Notes: generated from the letters alone by a model not told the origin. Shown: positions 48,101 through 58,493, numbered from the stretch's first letter. The stretch is DNA of 64,000 bases from Bryopsis sp. KO-2023 (GCA_030272585.1 BSYQ01000012.1:1550001-1614000), one strand, 5' to 3'. Program-made: numbers and translations.

Positions 48101-50063
48101 TTTTGAATGCATCCACCCCTCAGACCCACATTTCACATTTTCAATTTTTTCTTCAAATTTGAAAATTCTGAGGCTGATCAGAATGCTATTATTAATAACG
48201 CTGTGTTTTCTTGCAAGAGAAACGCAGGGGGGGGGGGGGGGGAAATCTGGACTTTCAGATTTAAAAGTATTGTTTTTTTTACATTTTTTTTTTTCCCAAC
48301 ACTCGACCTTTACACAAAATGTACCTTCTGCTTGTGTTTCTATTGTGCTTTTTTTTTTCCCTTACCTTCAAGTTTTCTTGCAGGGCTGTCAAGGAAACTT
48401 TGGTGTTGAATTTCAGCTTGATCACGCCTGGGCAGAGAGGTAGTGGGGAAAAATTCATAAAAAAAAGTTTTGGATGAAAGGTAAAAAAACCGACTTCGAA
48501 AAAAAAAAAACATGGAGACCGCCACAACACACTCGGGAAAACAACAAGGATCCAAACAAGAAACAGATCTTGACTTGCACCCAAACATCCTTGGAAAAAG
48601 AAAAAATAAAAATAAAAATTATTGATTTTTTTTTCTGTTTTTTTTCTAACCCTGTGGCTTCTTCTTAAAAAGTCAAAATTTTTCTTTTTTCGTGTAGAAG
48701 GGGTGACTAAACCAAATTAGGTTTATGACTCACCATCAGGTGGGACTTCTGGCAGTATGTCAGACGGCAGGCCAGTGTCAGGATCCCATTGATTATCGGT
48801 AAGATTGACTGCCTTTGCAGACTGCACACTTCCAATATCCATGCTCAAAGAGGGCGTGGTTAAAATGACTGACCGTTCATTTCCCTCCGATCGAAACAAA
48901 ATTCCTGCCAACAAACCAAGAAAATATAGAACAACAGCCTTCCAGACTGGGCATATGAAGGGAAGAACATCATATCAGCATAAGAATCTTACGGGGACCT
49001 AACCCACATTGTCATTTCCGTTTCAAACCGGTGGATTACTTGTTGGGAAATCGCGTAAAGCATCGAGGAAATTTTATCTGTAGGGACCTTGCATCAAACT
49101 ATAGAGCGAGTACACCTACCATCATGTGTTGTCAGTTTTTTGTTAAGCGTAAATTTGACCTCAGAATCCAATGGCCAACTCCCATCAGGATCCCATCTGG
49201 CAATGTAAGTGGTGACCCATCGGAATCGACCAGGAACAGCAGGCTCCAAGAAAAAAGGAACCTGCAGCAATTGAATCACACCCAAAAAAAGTGAGAAAGC
49301 CGTGCTACCTCATAAACAAAACAGTTCATGCATATCACTGTCACATTGCAGTGAACTGTGGCTATTTTCCCCTGACTTTTGGCACTGCGTTTAGCATATA
49401 TATATATATATATATATATCGGCCGGTGTTGCTGGTCCAATATTGAAAGTGGCTGCAAGGTTGGAAAACATCTCTCAAGTCTGGGGGCTGAGTCAATCAT
49501 CCAAATGCTGGTCCTCCCACCTTGTCGGCTGGCAGCGATGTCACTCCAAAATCTTGACCCAAAGCAATCACAGATCGGGAAAAAACTACCTGGAACAATG
49601 CACCAGCTAAATCTTTTGAAAAAATTACGAATTAGAGGATTGCATCTTTTCAATCAAATCGTGCGTTATGATGTAATGGCTTTCGAAACAGAGTGAGGAG
49701 ATTCCATCGATCACTCATTCCCATGCAGATGATCTTCATCGGTTGGTGCGTGATCACGACGCAAAAGAGTGAGGCCTTGTCGTGGTGCGGCGTGAATTTC
49801 TGGCGCTCAAATCAAAGATTGCACGCACAGAAGCCTACCGGGCCTCTATTTCGGGCAATGGAGACGCACCGTGAGCGCTTGTTGGTCCTGCACTGCCAAA
49901 CGCTCCGTGCCATCGGCGAGGTTCGAGGGGGTCGTCACAAGGACCTTCAAAGGAAGCTCGCTGGATAGGAAGCCTCCGCTCTCCGCCGCCTCGTTGGATT
50001 CCTCCTGGAAGGCTCGCGCCGAGCAGATCCCCGACGTCAACAGCAGAAATGTTACCCACACCC
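33391..50063 (-). CDS. Bacterial-type alpha-2-macroglobulin-like gene, paralogue B (complete apart from start exon)
   Basis: Paralogue of gene A with the same orientation and exon order. Exons, 5' to 3': 50063-49870, 49589-49521, 49261-49120, 48904-48734, 48427-48366, 48052-47948, 47467-47376, 47041-46913, 46567-46441, 46161-46085, 45645-45523, 45076-44862, 44562-44460, 43988-43832, 43241-43025, 42652-42381, 41909-41810, 41306-41120, 40701-40463, 40119-39984, 39639-39492, 39251-39042, 38762-38421, 38200-38117, 37605-37296, 37113-36808, 36583-36343, 36017-35702, 35516-35380, 35256-34752, 34657-34217, 34128-33793, 33552-33391. About 2150 codons. Layout: signal-like peptide; MG-like domains with VWVTSMTTGKPVQGA (residue ~560) and LDRRLVKPGETLHIKG (~650); Gly-rich linker (~1240); A2M domain (~1300-1430); alpha-toroid-like region (~1490-1840); C-terminal MG-like region; EGF-like module; membrane helix. 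Known A2M proteins trap proteases; that role is inferred here. The weak last donor (GTTTGA) makes the final splice least certain. Confidence 0.87.
33793..34128 (-). other. Exon 32 of paralogue B: C-terminal MG-like end plus EGF-like module
   Basis: The exon is 336 bp and phase 0 at both ends. It first completes a beta-rich domain (VTFRYNSVNAGTHSVRIRAV). It then encodes a Cys-rich module with the spacing and Gly pattern of an EGF-like or tenascin-like repeat, CPNDCSGNGACDLDCG followed by CLCLDGFMGEDCG. In-frame translation would stop two codons after the donor, so reaching the membrane exon requires splicing at GAGACA|GTTTGA. Confidence 0.7.
35999..36010 (-). other. Degenerate thioester site (Cys-Pro-Ile-Asp) of A2M paralogue B
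   Basis: The codons read Cys-Pro-Ile-Asp near the start of exon 28, after GVGRLPAVLSMADQLY in exon 27 and before an Ala/Leu-rich helix. In canonical A2M and complement proteins this position carries Cys-x-Glu-Gln, whose Cys and Gln side chains form the thioester. The cysteine is present, but Ile-Asp replaces Glu-Gln, so a thioester is not expected. The equivalent exon of paralogue A lies outside the window. Confidence 0.7.
37296..37605 (-). repeat. Exon 25 of paralogue B with Gly-rich repeat linker
   Basis: Copies of a GGT-rich 12- to 15-bp unit at about 37497-37580 encode Gly-Gly-Gly-Ala runs ahead of the conserved A2M block RVLEDFVSTALFETVIAKGG. Paralogue A has a shorter linker here (KQKEAGGGGALSKEEAAAIP). 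The conserved block aligns without gaps in the two copies, so only the linker has diverged by repeat expansion. Confidence 0.75.
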
Positions 50064-51110
50064 CTGACGAGCCAACACAGTGTTTTCACGCTGGGGATAA
50101 GAACAGAACGCGGAGGAGGGAAACCATGAACTCACTCCCGACGTCTATGCGACGGCGAGATTCGCCTTTTTGTTTCGGAGTTTTCTCTCCCTGTGTTGTG
50201 TGTGTGTGTGTGTGACCCTTCCGCTTCTGTTACGTTCCTGTCACGAGCAAAGCGTGACGCTACCTCGTGATGCATTCGGGTTGCCTCGAGGCAAGGGCTG
50301 TCGCTGACGTTTCATAGTACTTCCTTGCCGACTTCCGTGATGGGGAGGGTACTCAGGTCATGAACGTAAGCATCGACTTACGACTTAAGTATCGGAAGGT
50401 CTTTTCTTTTACTCCACAGTTGGTTTATGTCGCATTCAGCGAATCGAATTCATTCGTGTTTACTCTTTCACGCAGTCAGTCACAGCGGGGCGACTCATCG
50501 AGCATGTGCGTGCATGCTGAGTGTGGACGTAGGTGCTGCATGGTGGCGACCACTGACGCATGGGGGCTATGATCTGAAAACAAACGTGATAACGTGCGAA
50601 GATGCCGCCCGCTAGCACTAAACCTTGATTTAAAAACCTCGATGAGTGTTCAATCAATCAATATCACATGCGCAGAAGCGCAAAAGCCCAGAGGCCCAGT
50701 GTGGCTGAGGGAGGCGATAGATTGGCGATGAAGGAAAATCACTATAGGGTCCGATGATATATTGAAACTCTCCAAGAGATTCATACATAGTCACCTCACA
50801 GAACCAGTTTCCCAACCGTAACGGTAAAGAGGCCACCTCACAAGGACTTGATTGCAAGAAAAAAATATTTTAGATGAATATTCGCTCAATGAATAGGTTT
50901 CATCTTCATGCACATAGCAAAGTTATTGTAGGGACTAACAAACAATGTGTAATTTTTGGCCCATTGTGGCCCTGAAAAAGTTCAGATGGCAATATTCAGG
51001 GCCATGAGTGGACCACATCTACCTTAAGTTTAAGAAGCCCTTTTCGAGGGCATGTTCTAAACCCCTTCTGAGGCCAGGAAGTTCGTTGAAACATTGACGG
51101 CAGAGGTTAC
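50064..51110. other. Upstream region of A2M paralogue B
   Basis: Expected to hold the promoter and the missing start exon. It contains a (TG)n run at about 50200-50214 and overlapping short frames with no recognisable domain. Confidence 0.4.
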
Positions 51111-51115
51111 CGTGG

Positions 51116-51655
51116 TGATACGGGATAAAGCGAGAAGAGCCCGCAAAGGGGGCGGGCCGGTCCACCAATGTCCCGTATTGTGTATCATTTGGTTTCGGAG
51201 CTGAACTTGCGATCCGAAGGTCACAAGTTCGAGTCCTAGCGAGGCCATGGAAGTTGAGAGTGAGATGGCGCCTCTGACCCAAGAGGGGTAGTAACGAGAG
51301 GTGAAAGGGTGCGACGGTCACTGCGAAGGAGGGGAGGGGGCTGAGATCATCACAGTAGACGCGACGCCGCAAGCAAAGCAAAGACCATAGAGCTCAAGAG
51401 ACTAGACGGATCAAAGGGATAAGAACGAAGGATCAGAGGATCACAAGAAAGATCCTGGAGAACCCCCGAATAGACCCGCGAGAGAACGGTAACCCGGTAA
51501 TCGCAGAGGGGTCAAGGAGAATGGAGTAACGGGCACAAGGAGAAAGTGGTCGAGGGCGACCACTGGCCCGAGGGGGGACGAGATGATACGGGATAAAGCG
51601 AGAAGAGCCCGCAAAGGGGGCGGGCCGGTCCACCAACGTCCCGTATCGTGTATCA
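51116..51655 (+). mobile_element. TRIM (terminal-repeat retrotransposon in miniature), complete
   Basis: A 540-bp element with two 72-bp LTRs (51116-51187 and 51584-51655) differing at about two sites. Both start TGATACGGGATAAAGC and end GTGTATCA, and each includes a hairpin (GCCCGC/GCGGGC). A 5-bp target-site duplication CGTGG flanks it (51111-51115 and 51656-51660). A primer-binding-like site TGGTTTCGGAGC lies 2 bp after the 5' LTR, and a purine tract (GAGGGGGGACGAGA) abuts the 3' LTR. It has no coding capacity, so it needs proteins from elsewhere. Confidence 0.92.
51190..51201 (+). promoter_or_regulatory. TRIM primer-binding site
   Basis: TGGTTTCGGAGC differs at two positions from TGGTATCAGAGC, the common initiator-tRNA-Met primer site of plant TRIM and LTR elements. 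Its position just after the 5' LTR supports the role. Confidence 0.65.
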
Positions 51656-51885
51656 CGTGGCCTAGCTATGTCGCCTGCATCCGGAACTGGTGGATGCCCG
51701 GCTGAAACAATCCTTGGAAATCGTGTGAAAAAGATCTTACAATGAGTGTATTGGATCCCTTATATAGTGGCAAAAGTGTGACGAAATGACACACCCCCAA
51801 GAGTCAACCCAACACGACCAAAAGGTTCGTTTCACCGGCTGAAGGCGTTACGAGTTCTTAAACAACGGTTACCGCGGGTCATCAC

Positions 51886-52678
51886 CAGACATGGGCTGAG
51901 AACCCTGTGCACAGGACAGGACAAGACAGACTGTCTGTGCACAAGACAGGGTCGGACCTGTGCTGCACAGTCGCACAGACTGCACAGCACAGCACAGGCA
52001 TGGTCTGTGCAGATTCTGTGCAGATTCTGTGCAGATTCTGTGCACAGTCTGTGCAGATTCTGTGCACAGTCTGTGCAGATTCTGTGCTGTTCTGTGCAGT
52101 TCTGTGCAGTCTGTGCGCCTGTGCGCACAGGTCCGACTGATACAAACGTTGGAACAAATAGACTAGTCGAGTGGACTTACGTCTAGAGCACGGAATACAC
52201 TTCAAACAAGGAACTTTACAATGTGTCCAAGTTACAATAAGGCTGTGGTCCGGGCCGAATAAGTATTCGGCCGGGCCGACAGCCTGTCCAACCCTTTCAT
52301 CCAACTCAGCGTCCTAATGGCCCCTTGGCCGTGTCCTAATGGACCCTAAGCTGAATGTGAGGCTCCAGGCCGAACTGAGGGTTGCCACCTCAGAGGCGGC
52401 CTGGTCCTCTCCCTTAATGTGTGGCTATGATGATGGTGAGCTGGTTCGGTCCGACTACTGTCAGGCCGAACCACGTGTTGGGTGAGCAGGCCGAACCGCG
52501 TGTCATACGACGGACGTTCGTATCACCGACCCTGTTCCGTGCACAGACAGTCTGTGCTGTTCTGGCCTGTGCAATTCCGCTGCACAGGACAGACCTGCAC
52601 AGGGTGCACTGAACCCGTACAGAACCCTGTCCTGTGCGGCGCACAGGACAGGGGTCTGTCCTGTGCAGCCCATGACTG
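51886..52678. mobile_element. hAT-type MITE copy 1, interrupted by a solo LTR
   Basis: An 8-bp target-site duplication GTCATCAC flanks it (51878-51885 and 52679-52686). Inverted termini are CAGACATGGGCTG and CAGTCATGGGCTG. The interior is full of repeated CTGTGCAGATT and palindromic CTGTGCACAG motifs. After removing the LTR insertion and its 5-bp duplication, the MITE is 400 bp. There is no coding capacity. The 8-bp duplication and CAG termini place it in hAT. Confidence 0.9.
52138..52525 (-). mobile_element. Solo LTR inside MITE copy 1
   Basis: 388 bp, starting TGATACAAACG and ending GTTCGTATCA, flanked by a 5-bp duplication CCGAC (52133-52137 and 52526-52530). The TG...CA ends and 5-bp duplication mark it as an LTR left after recombination between LTRs. 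A diverged relative lies in the opposite orientation at 60993-61319; strand is assigned relative to that copy. Confidence 0.85.
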
Positions 52679-52892
52679 GTCATCACTGAGGAGGAAGTGG
52701 CCACTCGGTACACCGTAACAACGGTAACCGCCAAAATAATGGATCACAAAGTTACATACGTCATTTTGGTCACAAGGGCAAGCGCTTTTGTAATCAAAAA
52801 CAATCCTGGAAACATTTCATCACCGACACCTTATGGAAAAGCCTCGAGGACGATACAAGGATTGCAACGACGACACCCGGGTCGCAGTCATA

Positions 52893-53235
52893 CTATGGAT
52901 CCGATCACGATTTGATCGGTCGCCGATCAAGCAATGCGACCGATCAAATCGTGATCGGCCGATCACCGATCTGATCGGTCGCCGATCAGGTCTGGCAGGG
53001 CCGATCATCGATCAAGATCGGCCGATCACTGATCTGATCGGTCGCCCTACTTGATCGGCAGTTTTTGATCGGCCTGATCGTGATCGGCTGATCAAAAACT
53101 GCCGATCAGGTGCCGACAGGGTGCGGCGCTTGATCGAGATCGTGATCGTGATCGGCGCGATCGACTATAATCGGCTTGCGCCGATCATGATCGGCGCAAC
53201 ACCGATCATGATCGGTGGGTCGTCTGCGTCAAGAA
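52893..53235. repeat. Left subterminal GATCGG palindrome array of the hAT element
   Basis: Dense copies of CGATCA/TGATCGG, many arranged as short palindromes such as CCGATCATGATCGG. Similar arrays occur in mirror position at the right end. Subterminal repeats in hAT elements are transposase binding sites; that function is inferred here. Confidence 0.75.
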
Positions 53236-53348
53236 TCGATCATTGATCGCGGGTGAGATGCAGGTGAGTCACGCGGGCACATCGCATGTTCGGTTGCTGT
53301 TAATCTGGTGAGCGTTTAACTCCACGTCTTATCAGCGCCCCGTTCGAA

Positions 53349-56027
53349 ATGGGCCGGCATGGAAAAAGAAAAGCGCTCGTCACCCCTGCGAGGTCGGGGC
53401 AACGCCCACACACGTCCCAGAGGAGACCAGTTCCGACCGGATCTGGAAGCGGGGGGTTGGAACCTCGTCGCCAGGGCAGCGTTCCATCCGTGGGGCCGCA
53501 GGGGTCGGGGCAAGCATCTGACCTGACCAACAGTGCGTTACTCCCTGATCTGTTCCGCCTTGTTGTACTCTTATGGTTTTGTGGGGGGGTGAGGTGTTCC
53601 CTTGTTGGATTGTGTGAGGTGCTTGTGCTTTCTCCAGTTGTTCTGGTTCTGCTTTTATGAGGTGTTTGTCCTGTCCTGCCCTGCCCTGCAGTGAACAGAA
53701 ATGGAAAGGAAGCTGATCTGCTGGAACTGGGTGCAAGCCCTCCTGTGATTCCTGTTCGGAGAAGTAACACATGGGTTGACAAGATGTATGTCAGCAGTCC
53801 AGAAGGCAAGATCCTGGTGTATAAGGATGATCGGGGCAGAAAGGTGGTGTCGTGCAGAATCTGTCATGAACAATTGTCATGGGTGAAGGGAGGCAGGATC
53901 CCCCTTTTGAATCATGCGGCCAAACACGGTATCCGGATCAGTTCCGAAATGGAAATTGCTGTCGCGGAAGGCTTTGAGGGCTGCCATTTGAAAAGGCAAA
54001 CGGATCAGGACATGAAAACAGGCACACAAGGGGGTCGGATCAGTTCTTTTGGGACCCAGAAAACACTCCCGTTTGTGTCTAAATGGGGACCTACTACCCG
54101 GGAGTTCCAGTCGTACCGGCACAAGGTTATGTGCTATCTGGTCAGCGTCGGGGCCCCCTTCAGGACAGTGGAAGATCAGCACTTCCGAGACATGTGCACT
54201 CAACTGAACGCATCTGCTCCGCCTCTATCAGCGAAATCCATGTCTCACCAGGTCGGATTGTCCTCCAACAGGCTTAAAAAAAAGATGAAGGATATGGATC
54301 TGAGCAGATTCCGACCATGCTTTGTTGCTGATGGTTGGTCTCAGCAGCCCAAGCATTGGTTCGCGATGGGGGCTGTCTACATACACCGGGACCCGGAACA
54401 GGATCTGTTCGAACTCAAGCGGATCAGTCTCGGGACCTGGGAAATGGAGGGTACCGCAACTGCTGTGGACATTTGCACAAAAATGAACGAGATCAGGGAG
54501 GACTTTGATCTGACCGGATATCAGGCCAGCATCGTTACCGATCACGAGTCCAGAATGGGGGCAGCATGTGAAATGAACTACAGTTACGATTGGCACGGGT
54601 GCGGGACACACAGAATAAATTTGGGGGTAAAGAAGGGTCTGAAAAATGCCCCCCAAAGCGTGAACGACCTTGTGGCCAAAGTACACGATCTGTGCAGAAC
54701 AGTGATGGGTGCATCCACTCATTGGGAAAAGCTGAAACAGATTCAGATCGATCGAGCCAAAAGAAAAGAAGCTGATCTGGAACGGCAACAAGCGGAGGCT
54801 GCTCCCCAAGAGTTAATTTATGTGGTCCGGTCCTCGACAGCCACGGGTGCCTCTGGGATTGGCAACGGTGGGCTTGGTGAGAGCCCCGGTCCATCTCAAG
54901 TTGATGAGGATGAACTTCTGGAGGATGCACAAGAGGAATCTAATCAAAACGACCATCAGAGCCAGGAACAGGACGACCCCACATCACATGAAATATATTC
55001 AAGTGATGAAGACGCATGTCCCGATGATGGAGACGACGTGGAGGAGGCAGAAGACTGCCCAGGACCTGTCCGCAGATCTGACAAGGTTCTCAGACTGACC
55101 TTGGCGGTGGAGACTAGGTGGAACAGCATCTGGTACATGTTGCATCGATTGTTGATTTTGAAACCCGATCTGATCCAGCTCTTTCCCCTCCTTCCCCCCC
55201 AATACAATATCAACCCCCAAGAATGGAAAGTGCTGCTGGAACTGTACCTGGTTCTGAGGCCATACAAGGAAGCAACCAAGGTACTGGAGGCAGAAAAGAA
55301 GGTGACGGGGAGTGCCGTCCTGATGCTCATGGCTCGGATCAGCGCTGCGGTAGATGCCATGAACATCGAGGAACCGGATGTGATAGACTTCAGAGATGTG
55401 CTCCGCACAGTCATGGACCATGAATTTGACGATCCCGCATGGCTCCTGGCCGTCGGGTGCATGCAGCATCTGGATCCGACCAAACTATCACTCGAAGACG
55501 CTGAGGTGAATCGGTATTTGTGGGGCACCCCAGGGCGCTTTCCTTGCTTGAGGAAGCAATTCAGCAGACCTGATCTGTGGGTTTCAGATGTGCTGCAAGA
55601 GTGCGTGACTCTGCTGAAGGAGATCCGGCTGCGATCAGATTACAGAGGTGTTGACAATCCGGGGGAAGGCAGAGAGGGAAAAAAAAAGAAAAAGGAAAAT
55701 CTCGAACGGGATTGGCTCAGTGTGTGCCCTCCTCCATCTGCTACGGGCGGTTCTAATTCTGATGAGTGGGAGCGATATTGTGGGGTCAGGAGGGTTATTC
55801 AGAGCACTTCATCTGTTCTGGACTGGTGGAGGGTACACCAGGCGGCATACCCAACAGTTTCGATCCTGGCTGCCGAGTATCTCTGCATCCCAGCCTCCAG
55901 CGCCTCGGTTGAGCGGATGTTCAGTGTCAATGGCCACCAGCTGAACAAGCGCAGGAGGGCGATGGAGGAGAGCAAGGTCAACCAACTGACCGTGCTCCGG
56001 GACAATCTGCATCTGTTCAGGGCATGA
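53349..56027 (+). CDS. hAT transposase (BED zinc finger, catalytic core, hAT dimerisation domain)
   Basis: Cut-and-paste transposase of about 839 residues. Exon 1 is 53349-53532 and exon 2 is 53692-56027, with a GT-AG intron of 159 bp that recreates an ATG codon at the join. A BED-type finger has SCRICHEQL and NHAAKHG near residues 110-140. The first catalytic Asp sits in FVADGWSQQPKHW, the second in SIVTDHESRMGAA followed by the hAT CxxH motif WHGCGTHRINL. A Glu region follows (VETRWNSIWYMLHR, LVLRPYKEATKVLE). The C-terminal dimerisation block has YPTVSILAAEYLCIPASSAS and ERMFSVNG. A long acidic insert (~residues 455-520) separates core blocks. No stop or frameshift occurs, and the length is normal for hAT. 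Exon 1 is less certain. Confidence 0.9.
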
Positions 56028-56239
56028 CCTGAACTGCTTCTGTTTGATTGTGTGGGACAATCTGCAGTCTGATTCAGAACCCTCCTGTTTCGGAGGAACT
56101 CTCCTTTTTTTGGTTTGGGGTGCCGGGTATGTTCTCTGTTTGGGGTGCTGGGTATGGATCAGACAATCTGCATCTTGACCTGGTGTGATTTGCCCCGAGT
56201 TTTGTTTGTTTTGGTATGGGTATGTAATCCAAACTTTTT

Positions 56240-56560
56240 TGAATGCTTGGTAAAAAGTTTCAGAGGTTTCCACAGATTCCAGCACTGATTCAGCCCACAC
56301 AGATAACCCTCTGTTTATGGTTCATGGTTCATTGCATGACTCAAACAAAACAAAAAGTTTCAGAGGTTCCACAGATTCCAACACTGATTCAGCCCACACA
56401 AATAACCCTCTGTTTATGGTTCATGGTTCATTACATGACTCAAACAAAACAAAAAGTTTCAGAGGTTCCACAGATTCCAGCACTGATTCAGCCCACACAA
56501 ATAACCCTCTGTTCATGGTTCATGGTTCATTACGTGAATCAAAAAACAGATAACAGATAC
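56240..56560. repeat. 99-bp tandem repeat, three copies, inside the hAT element
   Basis: Units starting GTTTCAGAGGTTCCACAGAT repeat at about 56257, 56357 and 56456, followed by shorter repeats of TTCATGGTTCATTACGTGAA and AACAGATAACAGATA to about 56620. It lies between the converging ends of the two element genes. The open frame through it results from a repeat length divisible by three. Confidence 0.8.
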
Positions 56561-56649
56561 CAGACTGGTTCATGGTTCATTACGTGAATCAAAAAACAGA
56601 TAACAGATAACAGATAACCCTCTGTTTATGGTGACTCAAAACAGGTTAT

Positions 56650-58493
56650 TTAATTTGGCTCCTCCTCCTCCACCAACCTCCCATCCGGTCCAACCCTGAC
56701 CCGATACACACGTGTGCGGTCTTCAGGGATCGGTGCAAAGTCGACCGAGCCAGTATCCAGGTCCCTCATTACGTTTCGGTCCTCCAAACGGGTCTGATGG
56801 TGGAAGAGGCCTTCACGGACTCTGTGGAGAGCGTAACAGTTCTGCAGATACACGTTTTGCACGAACTGATTCAGATGGGGCATGGAGGCGAAGGTTATCG
56901 GGAATTGGATGGTGAAGTCGGGGAAGAAGGCGTACTCCGTCTGCATGTTGGCTCTCTCTCGCTGGGCAGTTCTGCGCTGTTCCCTGCTCCGTTCAGACAT
57001 GATCCTTCGCAAGGGGGCCTGCCTGCGCCGAGGGTACCCCTCACTGTCGTTGATGCAAGGTTGTCCATCAAAATCCATTGGCCACCTGTCCATCAATGGG
57101 GGTCTGGGGTTTGCCTGCCTCTGACCACCATGACCACCCTGGCCACCCTGGCCACCCTGGCCACCCTGGCCACCCTGGCCACCCTGACCACCCTGACCAC
57201 CCTGACCTGCTCTGTTCCTGTTCCTGCCGCCTCCCCCGAATTCCCATCCACCAACATTCCCCCTTCCACCAGCTCCAGCAGCTCTGAACATGTTTGGGGG
57301 TGGCCCTCTTCCACCAGCTTCAGCAGCTCTGAACATGTTTGGGGGTGACCCTCTTCCACCAGCTTCAGCAGCTCTGAACATGTTTGGGGGTGGCCCTCTT
57401 CCACCAGCTTCAGCAGCTCTGAACATGTTTGGGGGTGGCCCTCTTCCACCAGCTTCAGCAGCTCTGAACAGATTGGGGGGTGGCCTTCTTCCACCAGCTT
57501 CAGCGGGTCTGAACAGATTGGGGGGTGGCCCTCTTCCACCAGCTTCAGCGGCTCTGAACAGATTGGGGGGTGGCCCTCTTCCACCAGCTTCAGAGGCTCT
57601 GAACAGCTTGGGGGGTGGCCCTCTTCCACCAGCTCCAGCAGGTCTGAACATGTTTGGGGGGGAGCCTCTTCCACCAGGGTGAAGCACAGGTTCAGGTTCA
57701 TAAACAGACTCCTCGTCCGTCATACTCCACGGGTTTTCCGGCAGCTGCTCAGAGGATCCCTCAGGTTCAGGTTCAGATTCAGGTTCATCTGCGGTTGGAA
57801 GTGTAGCTTCAGGCAAAATCTCTTGTGCAGGATCAGGTGCTGGAAGACTTGCAGCTTCGATGCTCCAGTCGAACGTTCTGCTCGGATCTAGATCAACCTC
57901 GTGCATGGTTGCAACCTCCTCTCTGAGCTGGTCCAGATGAGGCAATAGCTGGCGATCACGAAGGAGTTCTGCAAAAGACAGAATGTGAATGAGAGGGCAG
58001 AGAGAAAAACAACCTAATTTGAACCTGATGCTGGACTGCTCACCTGTAGGCACCATGTAGGGGTATTCCATGTCCCCCAGGTTGGTGCTCCCCTTCTTGG
58101 TCAGTCCTGGAGGTGTCACCTGAATGGAATCGAGTATGGGGTCGATGCGCCTTTCAGGGGGGTTGCCCGCTCGGTACGCTCGCAAGAAAAGTTCGTCTTC
58201 GCTTCCCGCAGCGCTGTCCAGGGCGGATGCAGCTTTCCAGAACAGAGCCTAGGAAGACAAGTAACAGTAACCCTAAGTCAAAACATTCGAAACAGAAACA
58301 GCGCAGCAGATAGCAGGCAGCATACACTTACATTTTCCAGACCAAAATACGTGTTAGGCGACGTCAAATGCCGGAACACCACCTCGGCGGCATCCCGATC
58401 TACCACCGTCCCGGGCTGGAACAGGTCTGTTCGGTTTTGGAGCCTGTTCCGGAGCCTCACGACATACTGCTGTGCTTTGAGTTCCACGTACAT
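56650..58493 (-). CDS. Second gene of the hAT element: Gly/Pro-rich tandem-repeat protein of unknown function
   Basis: About 561 residues from exons 58493-58332, 58248-58044 and 57968-56650. The introns (83 and 75 bp) are GT-AG and keep frame. The N-terminal ~200 residues are non-repetitive and acidic (TVVDRDAAEVVFRHL, ELLRDRQLLPHLDQL, EPEPEGSSEQLPEN). Nine 15-residue repeats with consensus AEAGGRGPPPNMFRA then span about 57270-57670. A run of Gly-Gly-Gln (57125-57200) comes next, followed by a basic, then conserved-looking C-terminus (EYAFFPDFTIQFPITFASMP). I recognise no family. RGG- and GGQ-like composition suggests RNA or DNA binding or condensate formation. Lying wholly inside the element, it is transposon cargo or an accessory transposition factor. 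Confidence 0.7.
57270..57675 (-). repeat. 45-bp coding tandem repeat in the hAT second gene
   Basis: Nine units, on the plus strand each carrying CCACCAGCTTCAGCAGCTCT and GGGGGTGGCCCTCTT. Most differences between units are synonymous or swap Met/Leu at one position and Ala/Pro at another. The unit stays exactly three-divisible, as expected if the peptide is under selection. Confidence 0.9.

Noticed and set aside
51190-51255. tRNA-like stretch with a TTCGAGTCC motif
   Set aside because: It lies inside the TRIM just after the primer-binding-like site and does not fold with a convincing acceptor stem.
52893-53235. Regular GATCGG repeats as a CRISPR-like array or centromeric satellite
   Set aside because: Units are irregular palindromes without uniform spacers, and they sit symmetrically just inside the hAT termini.
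53691-53693. GTG at 53691 as the transposase start
   Set aside because: It coincides with the acceptor of a 159-bp intron. Splicing to 53532 rebuilds an ATG codon and extends the protein to an upstream ATG at 53349.
56243-56587. 114-codon open frame with repeated VSEVPQIPTLIQPTQITL peptide
   Set aside because: It is produced by a 99-bp tandem repeat in the gap between two converging genes, with no independent coding evidence.
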